Shown here in pieces: positions 1 to 8,529 of a stretch of 64,000 nt of DNA. Position 1 is the stretch's first letter. Every line of letters begins with the position of its first letter. This stretch comes from Sphingobium sp. HWE2-09 (GTDB taxonomy: Bacteria > Pseudomonadota > Alphaproteobacteria > Sphingomonadales > Sphingomonadaceae). Where the stretch lies: contig NZ_JAYKZX010000003.1 in the NCBI RefSeq assembly GCF_035989265.1, forward strand, positions 248,001 through 312,000. Reading direction: 5' to 3'. The position numbers were made by a program, and so were the translations under genes. A model generated the notes under the pieces. That model searched no databases. It had not been told where the DNA came from and saw only the letters and a program-made list of their open reading frames with translations.

Positions 1-1047
1 CGGCAGCTTCGGGATGAGGCCCGCGAAACGCATGCGGCCGGCCTTGACCCGACTTTTGAGAAGCAGAAAGCGAAGGCTGCCGCTCGGATCAGCGCCGAGA
101 ATAGCTTTTCCAGGGTAGCTGAGATGCTGTTGGAGAAGCAGGAGCGCGAAGGGCTTGCCGAGGCGACACTGGTCAAGCGCCGCTGGTTCATCAAGCTTGT
201 CTTCCCGGTCCTGGGTAAGCGCCCCATTGCCGAAATACAGCCTCTGGAAATTCTGCTTGCCCTGCGGCCTATCGAAAAGAAGGGCCGGCATGAAAGTGCC
301 AAGCGCGCGCTCAACTTCATCGGGCAGGTTTTTCGCTATGCCGTGGCCTCGCAGCTGGCGCCTGCCGACCCGACGCGCGATCTGCGCGGCGCGCTGACGA
401 CGCCGAAGGTCAAGCACCATGCCGCCATTCTCGACCCCGATCAGGCGGGCGAATTGCTCAGGGCGATCGACGGCTATGAAGGACAACCGATCACCCGCTG
501 GGCACTCCAACTCTCGGCGTTGCTGTTCGTACGGCCCGGCGAGCTAAGGAAGGCCGAATGGGTCGAGGTGGACGCCGTGAAGGCCGTGTGGCGCATCCCG
601 CCCTCTAAGATGAAGGGACGTGTCGAACATCAGGTTCCGCTATCGTCACAAGCGCTGGCTGTCTTCGAGGAGGTTAGGGGGCTGACAGGGCGGGGCAGAT
701 ATGTATTCCCCTCGATCCGGAGCACATCCAATCCCATGTCCGAGAATACGATCAATGCCGCCTTGCGGCGGCTTGGCTATTCCGGCGACGAGATGACCGC
801 GCATGGGTTTCGATCCATGGCCTCCACCCTGCTGAACGAGAGCGGCAAATGGCACCCAGACGCCATCGAACGCGCGCTTGCGCACAAGGACACAGATTCG
901 GTTCGGGCGGCTTATGCACGCGGTGCCTTCTGGAATGAGCGTGTCGAAATGGCGCAGTGGTGGAGCGATTATCTCGATAGCCTCAAGGGCGAGCGAAAGG
1001 TTTTAAGACCTGATTTCGGGCAACGGACGTCTGCGTCTTCCTCCTGA
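1..1047 (+). CDS. Tyrosine recombinase (P4-type integrase), 5' end outside window
   Basis: Site-specific recombinase that would integrate or excise the element carrying the relaxase and ParB genes downstream. The frame is open from base 1, so the ATG at 124 is internal and the N-terminal DUF4102-like domain lies partly outside. Catalytic residues are visible: first Arg at codon 532-534 (VRPGELRKAEW), the HxxR box with His 802-804 and Arg 811-813 (AHGFR), a GH/AH-type box (LAHKDTDS) and the Tyr nucleophile at 913-915 (AAYAR). A linker (RDEARETHAAGLDP) near base 13-48 matches the boundary between DUF4102 and the core-binding domain. The same N-terminal region survives as a pseudogene at 60211-60484. 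The protein looks intact after the window edge. Family call is secure; attachment site unknown. Confidence 0.93.
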   Translation, partial: RQLRDEARETHAAGLDPTFEKQKAKAAARISAENSFSRVAEMLLEKQEREGLAEATLVKRRWFIKLVFPVLGKRPIAEIQPLEILLALRPIEKKGRHESAKRALNFIGQVFRYAVASQLAPADPTRDLRGALTTPKVKHHAAILDPDQAGELLRAIDGYEGQPITRWALQLSALLFVRPGELRKAEWVEVDAVKAVWRIPPSKMKGRVEHQVPLSSQALAVFEEVRGLTGRGRYVFPSIRSTSNPMSENTINAALRRLGYSGDEMTAHGFRSMASTLLNESGKWHPDAIERALAHKDTDSVRAAYARGAFWNERVEMAQWWSDYLDSLKGERKVLRPDFGQRTSASSS

Positions 1048-1414
1048 CCTTGGCTTGACGGGCTGTCGCATCTATCCGGGCGTCCCCGTTCGGACCGCGC
1101 TCTACTTTGCTTCGCTCCACCGAGCCGGCTGCACCGTCTCGGCCCTGTCGGGTTTCGATCGCTGACGCAAATCCGTGCCGGATCATTTGCGGACATCGCC
1201 TGTCGGCGATGGCGTGGGCCGGTCCCGGCCAAGCAGTGTGGGCGTCGCTACCCTCTAGGCCCGTCGCGGCGGGCGGCAAGCCGGCGTGCCGCCGGCTCCT
1301 CCACTTCCGTTCCGGTCCTGCGGATGCAGCCCGCCGCTCTGCCGGGCCTTCCGGTGCGCTCTTGCCGCCCACCCCGCTTCTCCGGGGCCGGTGTGTGCAA
1401 GAGGAGTAAAGCCC
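1048..1414. other. Intergenic region between integrase and parB
   Basis: No convincing gene in 367 bases. It is very GC-rich and contains a near palindrome at 1217-1230 (GGCCGG TC CCGGCC) and GC-rich inverted sequence around 1270-1300. A good ribosome binding site (GAGGAG, 1401-1406) for parB closes it. The promoter and possibly the parS-like site for the ParB protein would be expected here, but I cannot point to one. Confidence 0.4.
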
Positions 1415-3196
1415 ATGGAACTCAAGCATATCGACATCGCCTGCCTCTCGGTCTCGCCCGCCAACATGCGCGGCGTGAAGAAGCAACCCGACCTCACCAA
1501 CATCCTGCCATCGGTGCGGGCGCGGGGCATACTCGTGCCGCTGATCGTGCGGGCAGGAGCCTGTCCCGAGCCGGTCGAGGGAGGATCGCCCACTACCTAT
1601 GAGATCGTGGCAGGCAAGCGGCGCTATCATGCCGCCCTTGCCGTGGCGCAGGAGAGTGGCGGCATCGATCCGCTGCCCTGCGCGGTCATGGAAGCGGGCG
1701 ACGATGCCGCCGCGCTCGAAGCCTCGCTGATCGAGAATATCGCCCGGCTCGATCCCGACGAAGTGACCCGCTGGGAGAGTTTCACCCGGCTGGTCAGGGA
1801 AGGCCGTTCACCCGAAGACATAGCCCTGACCTTTGGCCTGACCTCGCTGCAAGTGAAGCGGACACTGGCGCTGGGCAATCTGCTACCACGTATCCGCACC
1901 CTCTATCGCAACGGGACTATCGACGGCGTCACGGTCCGGCACTTGACGCTTGCGTCCCGGCCAAGACAACGCGAATGGCTGGCCCTGCTGGACGATGGCA
2001 GCGCCTATGCCCCGACCGGCCACGCGCTCAAAAGCTGGCTGATGGGCGGTCACGCCATCGCCACCAGCAAGGCGCTGTTCGACCTGTGCCTCTATACTGG
2101 CGAGATCGTCGCCGACCTGTTCGGGGAGGACAGCTATTTTGCCGATGCCGGGCAGTTCTGGCAGGCGCAGCAGGACGCAATCGCCGCGCTGGCGGAGGAC
2201 TATCGCGAGGCGGGATGGAACGATGTCATGATCCTGCCCCGAGGCGAAACCTTCCATCATTGGGAGCATGTCCATTGCCCGAAGAAGAAAGGCGGTCGCA
2301 TCTATATCGCGGTCGGCCATGGCGGCGACGTCGCGGTGCATGAAGGCTATATCACGCAGAAGGAAGCGCGGCGTCTGGAACGCGGCGATGGGCTGGAAAA
2401 GCCGATCCGTCCCGAACTCTCCGCTCCCTTGGCCAGCTATGTCGACCTGCATCGGCATGCCGCCGTGCGGGCCAAGCTGGCGACTGCGCCTGCCATCGCC
2501 CTGCGCGTGATGGTCGCCCATGCGATCAGCGGCAGCAGCCTGTGGCGGGTGGATGTGGCATCCCAGCGTGGCGCAACCGATGCGATCAGCGAGAGCGTCG
2601 AGACCTGCGTATCGGAAACCGCGTTCGACGGCGAACGGCGCATCGCGCTCGACTTGCTTGGCCTCGATCCCGACACTCCGACCGTCACCGGCCATGGCTA
2701 TGATCGCGACATCAATGCCCTGTTCGCGCGACTGCTGGAGATGGATGACGCCACCGTCATGGGCATCCTTGCCGTGGTGATGGCCGAGACGCTGGAGGCG
2801 GGATCGACGATGATCGAGACGTTGGGCCGGGAACTGGACGTTAATATGGCGACGGTCTGGCAAAGCGATAACACGTTGCTCGACCTCATGCGCGACCGCG
2901 AGGTGATGAACCATATCCTTACCGATGTGGCGGGCTCCGACATTGCCGAGGCCAATGCCAAGGCGACGGTCAAGGTGCAGCGCGGTATCGTCCATGACTG
3001 CCTCACCGGCGGCAACGGGCGCGGACAAGTCGAGGGCTGGGTGCCGCGCTGGATGCAGTTTCCGCCCAGCGCCTATACGACGCGCGGCGGGGTCGGCAGC
3101 GTCGAGAGGGCGCTGGACCTATCTGCCCGCGAGGATCAGCAGCAGGTGGACACAGCGCTGGCAGCAGAGGCCGAACCGGAACGGCAGGCTGCATAA
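1415..3196 (+). CDS. ParB/RepB/Spo0J-family partition protein (large form)
   Basis: 593-aa protein with an N-terminal ParB/Srx-like nuclease-fold domain: PSVRARGILVPLIV, then EIVAGKRRYHAA, then the LIENIARLDPDEVTRWESF box typical of ParB helix-turn-helix proteins, followed by FGLTSLQVKRTLALGNLL (HTH). The C-terminal ~400 residues form the extended region seen in plasmid and ICE ParB-like proteins of alphaproteobacteria; their role is unknown to me. ATG 1415 is chosen over an upstream in-frame start at 1286 because GAGGAG sits 9 bases before it and homology begins at once (MELKHIDIACLSVSPANMRG). No ParA lies beside it, so it may be a transcriptional or element-maintenance ParB rather than a segregation partner. 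A REP-like insertion adds about ten residues between VPLIVRAG and YEIVAGKRRY. Confidence 0.88.
   Translation: MELKHIDIACLSVSPANMRGVKKQPDLTNILPSVRARGILVPLIVRAGACPEPVEGGSPTTYEIVAGKRRYHAALAVAQESGGIDPLPCAVMEAGDDAAALEASLIENIARLDPDEVTRWESFTRLVREGRSPEDIALTFGLTSLQVKRTLALGNLLPRIRTLYRNGTIDGVTVRHLTLASRPRQREWLALLDDGSAYAPTGHALKSWLMGGHAIATSKALFDLCLYTGEIVADLFGEDSYFADAGQFWQAQQDAIAALAEDYREAGWNDVMILPRGETFHHWEHVHCPKKKGGRIYIAVGHGGDVAVHEGYITQKEARRLERGDGLEKPIRPELSAPLASYVDLHRHAAVRAKLATAPAIALRVMVAHAISGSSLWRVDVASQRGATDAISESVETCVSETAFDGERRIALDLLGLDPDTPTVTGHGYDRDINALFARLLEMDDATVMGILAVVMAETLEAGSTMIETLGRELDVNMATVWQSDNTLLDLMRDREVMNHILTDVAGSDIAEANAKATVKVQRGIVHDCLTGGNGRGQVEGWVPRWMQFPPSAYTTRGGVGSVERALDLSAREDQQQVDTALAAEAEPERQAA
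1559..1582. repeat. REP-like palindromic element inside parB (CPEPVEG)
   Basis: The core CCCGAGCCGGTCGAGGG (1565-1581) resembles the repetitive extragenic element common in sphingomonad genomes (CCCTGAGCCTGTCGAAGGG type). Read in the parB frame it gives CPEPVEG, a peptide I recognise from other proteins carrying this element. Here it sits in a loop before the conserved GKRRY motif and keeps the frame open. Confidence 0.6.
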
Positions 3197-3304
3197 TCCA
3201 CCCATGGCTGGCGGCAATCATGCCGCCAGCCATCCTCCTTTCCTGACACGCCCCTGCCGATTTTTTGCTTGGCATGGGCGTAATTTGCCGCAAGGCTTGG
3301 CCCC

Positions 3305-4225
3305 ATGAAATCGATCACGGACAAGGATGTAAACCTGCCGCTGGCCAAGCGCCGCGAACTGGATTTCGTGGTCGAGACGCTGCGCGATGGCTTTGCCACC
3401 GCGACTGGCAAGAAGTGCCACGAGAAATACCGGCAGGGGCGCATTCTCAAGATCATCCTGTTCGGCAGCTATGCGCGTGGCGACTGGGTCGAGGACCCGG
3501 TGGGCCGCTATTTCTCCGACTTCGACATCCTCGTCGTGGTGAGCGGCGAGGAGTTCACCGACGGCGCGGAGTTCTGGATGAAGACCGAGGCGAAGCTGCT
3601 CGACGCGCTTGCCGATGGGTCACGCCTGCGCACGCAGGTCAGCCCGATCTACCACAGCATCGACGATGTGAACGCCCAGCTGAAGCTCGGCCGTTACTTC
3701 TTCATGGACATCGTTCGCGATGGTATAATCCTGTTCGAGGAGCCGGATCATCCGCTGGCCGAACCGCAGCCATTGGACCCGGCTCAGGCCCTTCAGGAAA
3801 CGCAGGATTATTTCGAAGAGTGGTTCAAAAGCGCGCAGGGTTTTGCGCGAAATGCGGGCTATGCAGTGCGAGACGACGACCCAAAACTCGCGGCCTTTCT
3901 TCTCCATCAGGCGACGGAACGCTTCTACCACTGCCTGTTTCTGGTCCGCACTTTATACTCGCCCAAGACCCACAATCTGAACCGTTTGCGTTCCCAGACC
4001 GAGCAACTTGAGCCCCGCCTTGCCGCAGTCTGGCCCGCTGAAACCAAGTTCGAGCGACGCTGCTATGAGCTGCTGCGTGCGGCCTATGTGAAGGCGCGTT
4101 ATTCGCGCCAATATGTCATCACGCCTGAGCAGCTGGCGTGGCTGAGCGAACGGGTTGCGCTGTTGCAGGACCTTATCCGCGAGCTGTGCAGCGCGCGGAT
4201 CGAGGACCTCGCCCGAGCTGCCTAG
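3305..4225 (+). CDS. Nucleotidyltransferase-HEPN fusion protein
   Basis: 306-aa protein. Residues about 45-150 are a minimal nucleotidyltransferase (Pol beta fold): GSYARGD at 54-60 and the metal-binding SDFDILVVV with Asp72 and Asp74. Residues about 160-300 are an alpha-helical HEPN domain (LLHQATERFYHCLFLVRTLY then KTHNLNRL). In two-gene MNT/HEPN toxin-antitoxin pairs the nucleotidyltransferase AMPylates and silences the HEPN RNase; here both parts are in one chain. The Arg-to-His spacing in RTLYSPKTH is one longer than the usual RX4-6H, so RNase activity is uncertain. It stands alone 108 bases after parB, inside the mobile element, which suits a maintenance or defence role. Function beyond the domains is inference. 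Confidence 0.85.
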   Translation: MKSITDKDVNLPLAKRRELDFVVETLRDGFATATGKKCHEKYRQGRILKIILFGSYARGDWVEDPVGRYFSDFDILVVVSGEEFTDGAEFWMKTEAKLLDALADGSRLRTQVSPIYHSIDDVNAQLKLGRYFFMDIVRDGIILFEEPDHPLAEPQPLDPAQALQETQDYFEEWFKSAQGFARNAGYAVRDDDPKLAAFLLHQATERFYHCLFLVRTLYSPKTHNLNRLRSQTEQLEPRLAAVWPAETKFERRCYELLRAAYVKARYSRQYVITPEQLAWLSERVALLQDLIRELCSARIEDLARAA

Positions 4226-4239
4226 CCTTTAACTTCGGC

Positions 4240-4635
4240 CTAGCCCTCGATCAGCGCCTTCAAGCGCTTCAAATCCCGCATCACCCATTTGACGTCCGCC
4301 GAGAAGCGTTCGTCATCCATGTCGGGCTGTCGAAACAGCGTCAGCAAGACCTCTGACCCATCGCCATTGGCGATGATCCGCATCGGAATGGCGATGGTGG
4401 AACCGCTGCCGGTATCGACCCAATGATCCATGACTCCATGGTCATTATGCGGCGTGAAACGGATGCGGATCGGCCCGTCCGCGCCATCGGCAAGCCAGCC
4501 ATCGCCCTCCTGCCGCAAGTCGGATTCGGCGAGGCCCGACGCCCATTTGGTGAAATATTCCGGTCGCCAGATCCATTCATAGAGCGCCTGCCAGCAATGG
4601 TTGATCGACACGCTCAAGGTGCGTGATGGCAGCAT
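4240..4635 (-). CDS. SRPBCC-family protein (START/Bet v1-like)
   Basis: 131-aa protein of the polyketide cyclase/AHSA1-like fold: it opens with the strand-helix pattern LSVSINHCWQALYEWIWRPEYFTKW, has a central DGPIRIRFTPHNDHGVMDHWV, and ends with the long C-terminal helix DERFSADVKWVMRDLKRLK. Such proteins bind small hydrophobic ligands or act as stress proteins; no substrate can be named. It converges with the MNT-HEPN gene 14 bases away. Cargo gene of the mobile element. Confidence 0.75.
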   Translation of the reverse strand: MLPSRTLSVSINHCWQALYEWIWRPEYFTKWASGLAESDLRQEGDGWLADGADGPIRIRFTPHNDHGVMDHWVDTGSGSTIAIPMRIIANGDGSEVLLTLFRQPDMDDERFSADVKWVMRDLKRLKALIEG

Positions 4636-5030
4636 TTTCGTTTCCCTCAGGCTCTCGCATCCGACGCTTTTGCAGCGTCCCAGGCTTTCCCATGCGCGCT
4701 ACAACTCCTGCGGTGTGTCCGCAAGGATCATGCGGACGATCCGCCGACCAATTGCGCTTGGGCTGATCGTCGGTGGCAGCGGTGGGGAATGTCCATTGGC
4801 GTCCGGAAAGGCGCGATCAGGGGAATAGAAGGGACGGCAAGATTAAAGCCCTGCCTCTAAAGGAGGCCAGGATTGGCGTCTGCACAGGCTTTGCGATGGA
4901 GGCATGGAAAAGGCCTTGCCTCCTGGGGTATCGGAAAGGCCGGTATCGCGGGCCCCGGAGTGGAGGCCCTTGAACGGGGCTATTGGGCTTACCCATCCTC
5001 TTGTCCTTTGCGGACAAAGAGGAGGAAGGG
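4636..5030. other. Intergenic region upstream of relaxase; candidate oriT zone
   Basis: 395 bases without a convincing gene, immediately upstream of the relaxase. It holds an inverted repeat (GTCCGC at 4717-4722 with GCGGAC at 4732-4737), a small GCCTC/GAGGC hairpin near 4853-4867 and a repeated GGTATCG near 4926-4946. Relaxases often lie next to their origin of transfer, so this is the obvious place for oriT. The nic site cannot be assigned by eye. Confidence 0.35.
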
Positions 5031-6980
5031 ATGCCCGGCGACGACGACTTTGAGCTCTGGCTCGGTCGCATTGGTGCAAAGGATCGCAGCGTCGGTCAGA
5101 CCCTTGCCCGTGCCCGCCGTGCGGGGGGCATGGCGAGCGCCGGGGGCCGCCGCTTCACCGGCGCCGCGATCGGACGCGGCGCGGGCATCGGCCGCGTGCT
5201 GGGGGCATCACAGCGCCTGTCTGGCCTGCGCGCACGGCGCGTCGTCGTGAAAGCGCGGATCGTGAAGCTCGGCGGCAAGGGCATGGCCGCCGCCGCGCAC
5301 CTGCGCTACCTGCAGCGCGACGGCACCACCCGCAAGGGCGAGCGCGGGGCGCTCTATGGCGCGGATGTCGACAGGGCCGATGGCAAAACCTTCCTCGCGC
5401 GCGGGCAAGGGGATCGCCACCAGTTCCGCTTCATCGTCGCGCCCGAGGATGGCGCGGAGTATGACGATTTGAAACCCCTGGTCCGCCGCCTGATGAGCCA
5501 GGCGGAAAAGGATCTGGGCACAAGGCTCGATTGGGTCGCGGTCGATCACTTCAACACCGGCCATCCCCATAGCCATGTCATGCTGCGCGGCGTGGACGAG
5601 AAAGCCAAGGACCTGGTCATTGCCCGCGACTATCTGACCCAGGGCCTGCGCAGCCGCGCAGAGGAACTGGTGAACCTCGACCTTGGCCCGCGCACGGATC
5701 GGGAGATCATGGCGGCGCAGGAATGGGAAATCGGCCAGGAGCGGTTGACCGGCATTGACCGCCGCCTGCTGCGCGAGGCCAATGGCGATCGCCAGTTGAT
5801 GGTCGCCGCCAGCGATCCGCGCGAACATGCCCTGCGTATCGGTCGCCTGCGCACCCTCGAACGACTTGGCCTCGCCAGCGAAGGCAAGACCGGCCAATGG
5901 ACGCTTGATCCCGACCTTGAGCCGACCCTGCGCCGGATGGGCGAGCGCGGCGATATCATCCGCACCCTGAACCACCAACTGCGCGAGGCGGGCATCACCC
6001 GGCCGCCGCAGGACCATGCGCTGTTCGATACCCAAAATCCGTCAGCCCAACCCATCATCGGCAGGATGGTGGCGACCGGCCTGTCGGACGAGCATCGCGA
6101 CCGGCGCTACATGATCATCGACGGCATCGATGGCCGCAGCCATTATGCCGATATCGGCGAGGATCAGTCCGTCCATGCCAAGGGCGCGATCCTGCGCCTC
6201 GCGCCTCGTCCCGCCGACATCCGCGAAGTGGATCGCACCCTCGCCGCCATCGCCAGTCAGCATGACGGCCAGTACAGTGTCGATATCCACCTGCGCCATG
6301 ATCCCGCAATGAGCGAAAGCGGCGCCCAGGCCCATGTCCGCCGCCTCGAAGCCATGCGCCGTTCGATCGGCAGGCCCGAGCGGCTGGCGGACGGAACATG
6401 GCAGGTCGGCCCCGATCATCTCGCCGACGCGCTCGCCCATGAGCAGCGACAGGGGCTTAAGGCACCGGTGATCATCGAGACCCTGTCGAACAGGCCGCTC
6501 GAACAGTTGCCTGCCCATGATGGCGAGACCTGGCTCGATCGCCAGCTCACCGCCGCCACGCCAGAGCCCCTGCAGCGCGGCTTTGGGGCAGAGGTGCGCG
6601 GGGCGATGCAGCAGCGGCGGCAATGGCTGATTGAACAACAGCTGGCCGAGGGTGAAGAGGGCGTCACGCGCTATCGCCGGAACATGCTGCAGCTGCTCCA
6701 GCGCCGCGAGCTCGATCGCGTCATCGCGGGCATCGAGCAGGACACCGGTCTTGCCCATCGCCAGCCCCATGGCGACGCGCCGATCGAAGGCGTCTATCGC
6801 CGCGCCGTGCAGGTGGGCGATCGACGCTATGCACTGATCGAACAGGCCCAAGAGTTCAGCCTCGTGCCCTGGCGGCCCGTGCTCGAGCGCGCGGTCGGCA
6901 AATCCGTCTCGGGCATCATGCGCGGCGAGGGCATCAGCTGGACCATCGGCACCCGGACGCGCGGGCTGGGCATCAGCTGA
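5031..6980 (+). CDS. Relaxase/mobilization nuclease (DUF3363-type)
   Basis: 649-aa DNA relaxase that would nick oriT and pilot the strand during conjugative mobilisation. The three-His metal motif is clear (GHPHSHVML; codons 5562-5576), preceded by AVDHFNTG and followed by a LVIARDYLTQGLRSRAEELV helix. The long C-terminal half matches the DUF3363 region of VirD2-like relaxases in alphaproteobacteria. ATG 5031 is preferred because GGAGGAAGGG lies directly before it and the family start MPGDDDFELWLGRIG follows; an in-frame ATG at 4983 lacks this. The downstream ribbon-helix-helix and HTH genes are probable relaxosome or excision partners. No type IV secretion genes are in the window, so the element is mobilisable rather than demonstrably self-transmissible. 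Confidence 0.9.
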   Translation: MPGDDDFELWLGRIGAKDRSVGQTLARARRAGGMASAGGRRFTGAAIGRGAGIGRVLGASQRLSGLRARRVVVKARIVKLGGKGMAAAAHLRYLQRDGTTRKGERGALYGADVDRADGKTFLARGQGDRHQFRFIVAPEDGAEYDDLKPLVRRLMSQAEKDLGTRLDWVAVDHFNTGHPHSHVMLRGVDEKAKDLVIARDYLTQGLRSRAEELVNLDLGPRTDREIMAAQEWEIGQERLTGIDRRLLREANGDRQLMVAASDPREHALRIGRLRTLERLGLASEGKTGQWTLDPDLEPTLRRMGERGDIIRTLNHQLREAGITRPPQDHALFDTQNPSAQPIIGRMVATGLSDEHRDRRYMIIDGIDGRSHYADIGEDQSVHAKGAILRLAPRPADIREVDRTLAAIASQHDGQYSVDIHLRHDPAMSESGAQAHVRRLEAMRRSIGRPERLADGTWQVGPDHLADALAHEQRQGLKAPVIIETLSNRPLEQLPAHDGETWLDRQLTAATPEPLQRGFGAEVRGAMQQRRQWLIEQQLAEGEEGVTRYRRNMLQLLQRRELDRVIAGIEQDTGLAHRQPHGDAPIEGVYRRAVQVGDRRYALIEQAQEFSLVPWRPVLERAVGKSVSGIMRGEGISWTIGTRTRGLGIS

Positions 6981-7075
6981 ACGAGGCGGCCCTGGATGGC
7001 CCCTGGCGACACCAGCGAGCATCTGTCCATTGGCGACCGCAGGCGCGATCCTGGCAAGCGAAAGGATCGCCGTGC

Positions 7076-7495
7076 ATGAAGACGTTCAAGACCCGCCATC
7101 AATTCTACCTGCCCGACGCCTTGTCGGAGAAGCTCGAGGCGCTGACCGCTGCGCCCGGCGCGTCGAAGACGGCCATCCTCACCGATGCGCTTACCGCCTG
7201 GCTCGATCGCAAGGCAGGCAGCGAACTCGACCAACGCTTCGGACCCCGGCTTGATCGGCAGAGCCGGGCCGCCGAGCGGCTCGAGCGCAAGGTCGATGCG
7301 CTCACCGAAATCCTGGGCCTGTTCGTCCAGCATCAGCTGACCCTGGTCGCCCATCAGCCAGCGTTCGATCCTGAGACCGCCCAGCTTGGCCGCGTGCGCT
7401 ACCAGCGGTTCATGGAACTGGTCGAACGGCGGCTTGGCAAGACCGTCGAACCCGAGCGCCTGCCGCCCGCCAACAGCAAGGAGCCAAAGCCATGA
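7076..7495 (+). CDS. Ribbon-helix-helix (CopG-like) mobilization accessory protein
   Basis: 139-aa protein with an N-terminal CopG/Arc fold: TRHQFYLPDALSEKLEAL then SKTAILTDALTAWLDRKA. Residues about 60-100 predict a coiled coil (RLERKVDALTEILGLF) for oligomerisation. Position between the relaxase and an excisionase-like gene suggests a relaxosome protein that binds oriT, or a regulator of the operon. Its stop overlaps the next start by four bases (ATGA at 7492-7495). Confidence 0.8.
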   Translation: MKTFKTRHQFYLPDALSEKLEALTAAPGASKTAILTDALTAWLDRKAGSELDQRFGPRLDRQSRAAERLERKVDALTEILGLFVQHQLTLVAHQPAFDPETAQLGRVRYQRFMELVERRLGKTVEPERLPPANSKEPKP

Positions 7496-7686
7496 CCCTC
7501 GATCCTGAACCCGAGCGCATCACGGTCCGCATCAAGGAAGCCTGCCGTATCACCGGCATCGGCCGGTCCAAGCTCTATGAGCTGATTGCCGAGGGCGAGA
7601 TCGATATCGTCAAGATCGGGACCATGACCCTGATCCCGGGTGATAGTCTCAAAGCACTGACCGAAGGCCGTCGGCAGCGACGGTGA
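7492..7686 (+). CDS. Excisionase-family helix-turn-helix protein
   Basis: 64-aa MerR/excisionase-type DNA-binding protein: ITVRIKEACRITGIGRSKLYELIAEGEIDIVKIG, then a short wing and basic tail (EGRRQRR). It likely directs excision with the tyrosine recombinase or regulates the operon. Translationally coupled to the CopG-like gene by an ATGA overlap. Confidence 0.85.
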   Translation: MTLDPEPERITVRIKEACRITGIGRSKLYELIAEGEIDIVKIGTMTLIPGDSLKALTEGRRQRR

Positions 7687-7794
7687 ACAGCCTTGCGGCA
7701 GGATCGCGTGCTGCCATTGCATTGAATGTGAGAAAGGACGCCCTATCTATGTCCTGTCACTCTTCCCCCTTGAGTGACACCTCCCTGAACTTCG

Positions 7795-7830
7795 GCCCCG
7801 TCAGCGCATCGCGCGGCGGGGCTTCTTTTT
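7795..7830 (+). terminator. Rho-independent terminator after the mobilization operon
   Basis: GCCCCG (7795-7800) pairs with CGGGGC (7817-7822), followed directly by TTCTTTTT. It lies about 110 bases after the excisionase stop and would end the relaxase operon transcript. Confidence 0.7.
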
Positions 7831-8028
7831 GACTGCGATGGTGGTCGGCTCAGTTCGGATTTACGGCAATAGCTGGGACATTGTGCTCGGTCCGCTTCGG
7901 AGCGTTCCTGATCGGATAGCCGACATTCCAAAGTCAGCGATGCTTCCGTTAGTTTCCGCCTCTATATAAGATGAACCGGATTTTCCGAAGGTTTGAACTT
8001 CTCAGTAGGTGAAACCGATGTCACCGAC

Positions 8029-8112
8029 ATGACAAACAATTTTGCACCCGAAGTCTATGCGCGGGCGGTGCAAATGGCACTGGATTATGACACGGATCAT
8101 CCGTCCCGCTGA
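8029..8112 (+). pseudogene. N-terminal stub of an IS3-family transposase OrfA
   Basis: 27 codons starting MTNNFAPEVYARAVQMALDY and ending HPSR before a TGA. The FAPEV.ARAV.M.LD....HPSR pattern is the start of IS3-group OrfA proteins; the HTH that should follow is absent. A short relic of an insertion sequence inside the 590-base gap 7687-8277, which otherwise shows only the terminator. Confidence 0.55.
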
Positions 8113-8277
8113 GACCATCATTTTGATTTCGAAGATAAGATGCGTTCCGCAGACCTTAATTGAGCGGTCGAAAAGGGCTTAGCTTAGTGGCGGCTGGTAG
8201 CGTTTCGTACTCGCTTCATAATGGAGCGAAAGGGATTCGGTCTTGGTTGATCTGTCACGTATTAACCCTGGCTCACC

Positions 8278-8469
8278 ATGACTGTCATCCCCTCTTCCTT
8301 GATTCTCCCGGCGTCGACGTTGCTTGAGGCGTTAATCGAGTCAGCTGAACGACATCCCTGCGATATGCTTATTCAGGAGATTTGCGAGGATGTGAGGCAG
8401 CTTACCGACAAGGTCGCTCGCTTGGGAGCACTCCTAGACCGCGAAGAAGCGTTGCACAAACGGGACTAA
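8278..8469 (+). CDS. Hypothetical small protein
   Basis: 63 aa, acidic and helical (ALIESAERHPCDMLIQEI, then DVRQLTDKVARLGALLDREE), probably a short coiled coil. No family recognised. There is no clear ribosome binding site before the ATG, so it may not be expressed; kept because codon use and composition look coding and it precedes a related regulatory block. Confidence 0.4.
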   Translation: MTVIPSSLILPASTLLEALIESAERHPCDMLIQEICEDVRQLTDKVARLGALLDREEALHKRD

Positions 8470-8529
8470 GCTGAATATATTGTTCACCATCTGGTCCATT
8501 GGGGAATGGGTTCAGTGGAGGGAATCAAT

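Noticed and set aside
1883..3028. 381-codon minus-strand frame opposite parB
   Set aside because: Composition-driven shadow of the well-supported ParB frame.
4983..5030. Longer relaxase start at 4983
   Set aside because: The stronger ribosome site GGAGGAAGGG directly precedes ATG 5031, which also matches the family N-terminus.
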